Shown: piece after piece, positions 5,386-6,544 of the stretch
Layout: each line of letters opens with the position of its first letter
Position numbering within the stretch: position 1 is the stretch's first letter
NCBI GenBank assembly: GCA_902373545.1
Contig: CABKMZ010000101.1
Coordinates: 1 to 6,544 of the forward strand
Reading direction: 5' to 3'
Origin: an uncultured Actinomyces sp.
Lineage (GTDB): Bacteria; Actinomycetota; Actinomycetes; Actinomycetales; Actinomycetaceae
DNA length: 6,544 bases
Translations under genes and position numbers: made by a program
The notes under the pieces: generated by a model
Seen by the model: the letters and a program-made list of their open reading frames with translations, nothing else
Told to the model about the DNA's origin: nothing
Database searches by the model: none

Positions 5386-6392
5386 TCGCCCCCTACCTGC
5401 TGCGCCCCATCATCGTCCTGGGGCTGCTGGCCCTGGCGGTGGGGCCGACCTCGACGCTTGTGAACCTGCGCCGGGCCGAGTTCAGCGCCGAAACCATGGT
5501 GCACGGCGTCTTCCCCGGCATCGTGGTGGGCATGGCCGTGGGCGGGCGCGACGCCATCATTCCCGGCGGTGCCGTATGTGCGGCGCTCATTGCCGCCTCC
5601 CTGACGGCAGCCTCGCGGCGCCCGCGCTCCTCCGAGGCCACCACCGCCGTCCTGCTGACCGCCTTCTTCTCCCTGGGCATCGTCATCTCCCTGCGTATCG
5701 GTGACATGTCCGGTCAGCTCGAATCCCTCATGTTCGGGCGCCTCCTGGACATTACGCCCTCTCGGATGTGGACCAGCGCCGCGGTCCTGGCCGTGGCGGG
5801 CCTGCTCCTGCTGGCCACCTGGCGCGCCCAGATCGCCGTGGCCTTCGACCGCGAGGCTGCGGGCGTCAGTGGCATCCCCGTCACCTGGATCGACGTCGCC
5901 TTCAACGCGGCGCTCGGCGCGATCGTCGTCGCGGCCTCGACGGCCGTGGGCGTCCTCCTCGTCGTCGGTTACCTCATCGTGCCCGGCGCCTTCGGGCGCC
6001 TGCTCGCCTCTGGCACGCGCGCGATGGCGGCGTTGGCCGCGCTGAGTGCGCTGGTGGGCGGCTGGGCGGGCTTTGGTGTCGCCCTGCTGCGCGCGCCCCG
6101 GCCCCTGTCACCGCAGGCCTGCGTCGCCCTCGGCGTGCTCGCCTGCTTTGCGCTCGGCTGCGTGATCCGGAAGCTGCGCGACGCTCCCGCGGGGCGGGAC
6201 GAGGCCTCGGCCGGCTCTCCGGATTCCCCGACCGCGCGTGAAACAGCGCGTGAAACAGGTGCTGTCGCGGGACCAGATCTGAGCTCCGCGCGTGAAACAG
6301 CGCGTGAAACAGGGGAGAGCGCGGGCCGTGAGCGTGAAACAGTGCGTGAAACGCGGGCGTCGGCGCTGCTGACGGTGGGGGAGGCCTCGTGA
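5382..6392 (+). CDS. Metal ABC transporter permease, ABC-3 family, with repeat-bearing tail
   Basis: This 336-residue integral membrane subunit belongs to the ABC-3 (ZnuB/TroC/MntB-type) permeases. Hydrophobic segments are visible at about 8-25, 43-53, 60-78, 88-105, 131-147, 170-200 (two helices), 213-236 and 246-262. The family motif after the first helix reads AETMVHGVFPGIVVG (36-50). The segment SLMFGRLLDI (115-124) and the GYLIVPGAFGRLLA region (196-209) are also typical. The membrane domain ends near residue 264. The remaining 72 or so residues are hydrophilic, charged and probably cytoplasmic, which is unusual for this family. They contain in-frame ARET/RET repeats at 285-292, 303-310 and 317-324. 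The start overlaps the ATPase stop by 4 bases (ATGA). The stop overlaps the next permease start by 4 bases (GTGA). Confidence 0.92.
   Translation: MIAPYLLRPIIVLGLLALAVGPTSTLVNLRRAEFSAETMVHGVFPGIVVGMAVGGRDAIIPGGAVCAALIAASLTAASRRPRSSEATTAVLLTAFFSLGIVISLRIGDMSGQLESLMFGRLLDITPSRMWTSAAVLAVAGLLLLATWRAQIAVAFDREAAGVSGIPVTWIDVAFNAALGAIVVAASTAVGVLLVVGYLIVPGAFGRLLASGTRAMAALAALSALVGGWAGFGVALLRAPRPLSPQACVALGVLACFALGCVIRKLRDAPAGRDEASAGSPDSPTARETARETGAVAGPDLSSARETARETGESAGRERETVRETRASALLTVGEAS
6234..6353 (+). repeat. Three pairs of 12-bp in-frame tandem repeats in the permease tail
   Basis: The unit GCGCGTGAAACA (codons for Ala-Arg-Glu-Thr) occurs as exact tandem pairs at 6234-6257 and 6288-6311, and as a diverged pair (GAGCGTGAAACA then GTGCGTGAAACG) at 6330-6353. 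The spacers are 30 and 18 bp, so every unit stays in frame. Such an array can gain or lose units by slippage or recombination without breaking the gene. Five units carry the exact octamer GTGAAACA, which equals one half of the 16-bp parS palindrome. All lie in the same orientation and no complete parS is formed. Confidence 0.9.
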
Positions 6393-6544
6393 TCCTCAGC
6401 CTCCTGCTCGTCCCCGCACTGCACGTCACCCTGATCGGTGCCCTCGGTGGCCTCGTCGGGGCGTTCGCATACCTGGACAAGCGCATTTTCTTCGCCGAAT
6501 CCGTCACCCACGGCACCTTCCCCGGCGCGGTCCTCGGCGTCGTC
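6389..6544 (+). CDS. Second metal ABC transporter permease, ABC-3 family (5' part, runs off the edge)
   Basis: The first 52 codons are present and the frame is open to the last base of the window. The start is a GTG at 6389 that overlaps the preceding stop (GTGA). A strong purine-rich site GGGGGAGG (6377-6384) lies 4 bases upstream. The protein begins with a hydrophobic helix (about 2-27, ILSLLLVPALHVTLIGALGG onwards). It then shows AESVTHGTFPGAVLG (41-55 in family style, about 36-50 here), the same family motif as in the first permease (AETMVHGVFPGIVVG). The two permeases are therefore paralogous and probably form a heterodimer. Confidence 0.88.
   Translation, partial: MILSLLLVPALHVTLIGALGGLVGAFAYLDKRIFFAESVTHGTFPGAVLGVV

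Noticed and set aside
6234..6353. CRISPR-like array
   Set aside because: Units are only 12 bp, come as tandem pairs, are in frame with the permease, and have spacers of unequal length (30 and 18 bp).
6234..6353. Genuine parS centromere site
   Set aside because: Only one half-site orientation is present; the left half TGTTTCAC is missing next to every copy.

Overview
The window is very GC-rich chromosomal DNA from a Gram-positive actinobacterium. The main clues are GC-heavy codon use, a Sec-associated protein O-mannosyltransferase of the actinobacterial type, a lipoprotein metal-binding protein of the TroA/ZnuA class, and an apparently leaderless gene. The protein style suggests Actinomycetaceae (Actinomyces/Schaalia-like). 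That placement is an inference from memory, not a search result.

Layout. Positions 1-660 hold no gene I can support. The stretch is GC-rich with short direct and tandem repeats. Positions 661-880 are a markedly AT-richer control region with several dyads, leading into a small flavodoxin-like NAD(P)H-dependent FMN reductase (881-1405, +). A pair of strong hairpins (1455-1523) separates this gene from a convergent protein O-mannosyltransferase gene (1553-3376, -). The mannosyltransferase gene diverges from a four-gene ABC-transporter operon that starts at about 3500 and runs off the right edge.

The operon encodes a lipoprotein solute-binding protein of the cluster A-I metal type (3530-4669), an ATPase (4669-5385), a first ABC-3 family permease with an unusual hydrophilic repeat-bearing C-terminal tail (5382-6392), and the start of a second ABC-3 permease (6389 to the edge). 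Every junction inside the operon overlaps by 1 or 4 bases, so translation is probably coupled. Its promoter is clear (TTGAGA, 18-bp spacer, TATAAT). It carries two operator-like dyads: a Fur/Zur-like 7-1-7 box on the -35 element, and a perfect 18-bp palindrome that begins on the last base of the -10 and spans the expected transcription start. Together these point to metal-responsive control of a divalent-metal importer (Zn, Mn or Fe; the exact metal cannot be read from sequence).

How the genes work together. The binding protein captures the metal outside the membrane, the two permeases form a heterodimeric channel, and the ATPase drives uptake. The order (binding protein, ATPase, permease, permease) and the divergent binding protein fit, as I recall it, the actinobacterial 'anchored repeat-type' ABC transporters, whose loci also encode wall-anchored repeat proteins. 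If that is right, such genes should lie just beyond the right edge. The mannosyltransferase and FMN reductase appear to be independent housekeeping or stress genes that are only neighbours.
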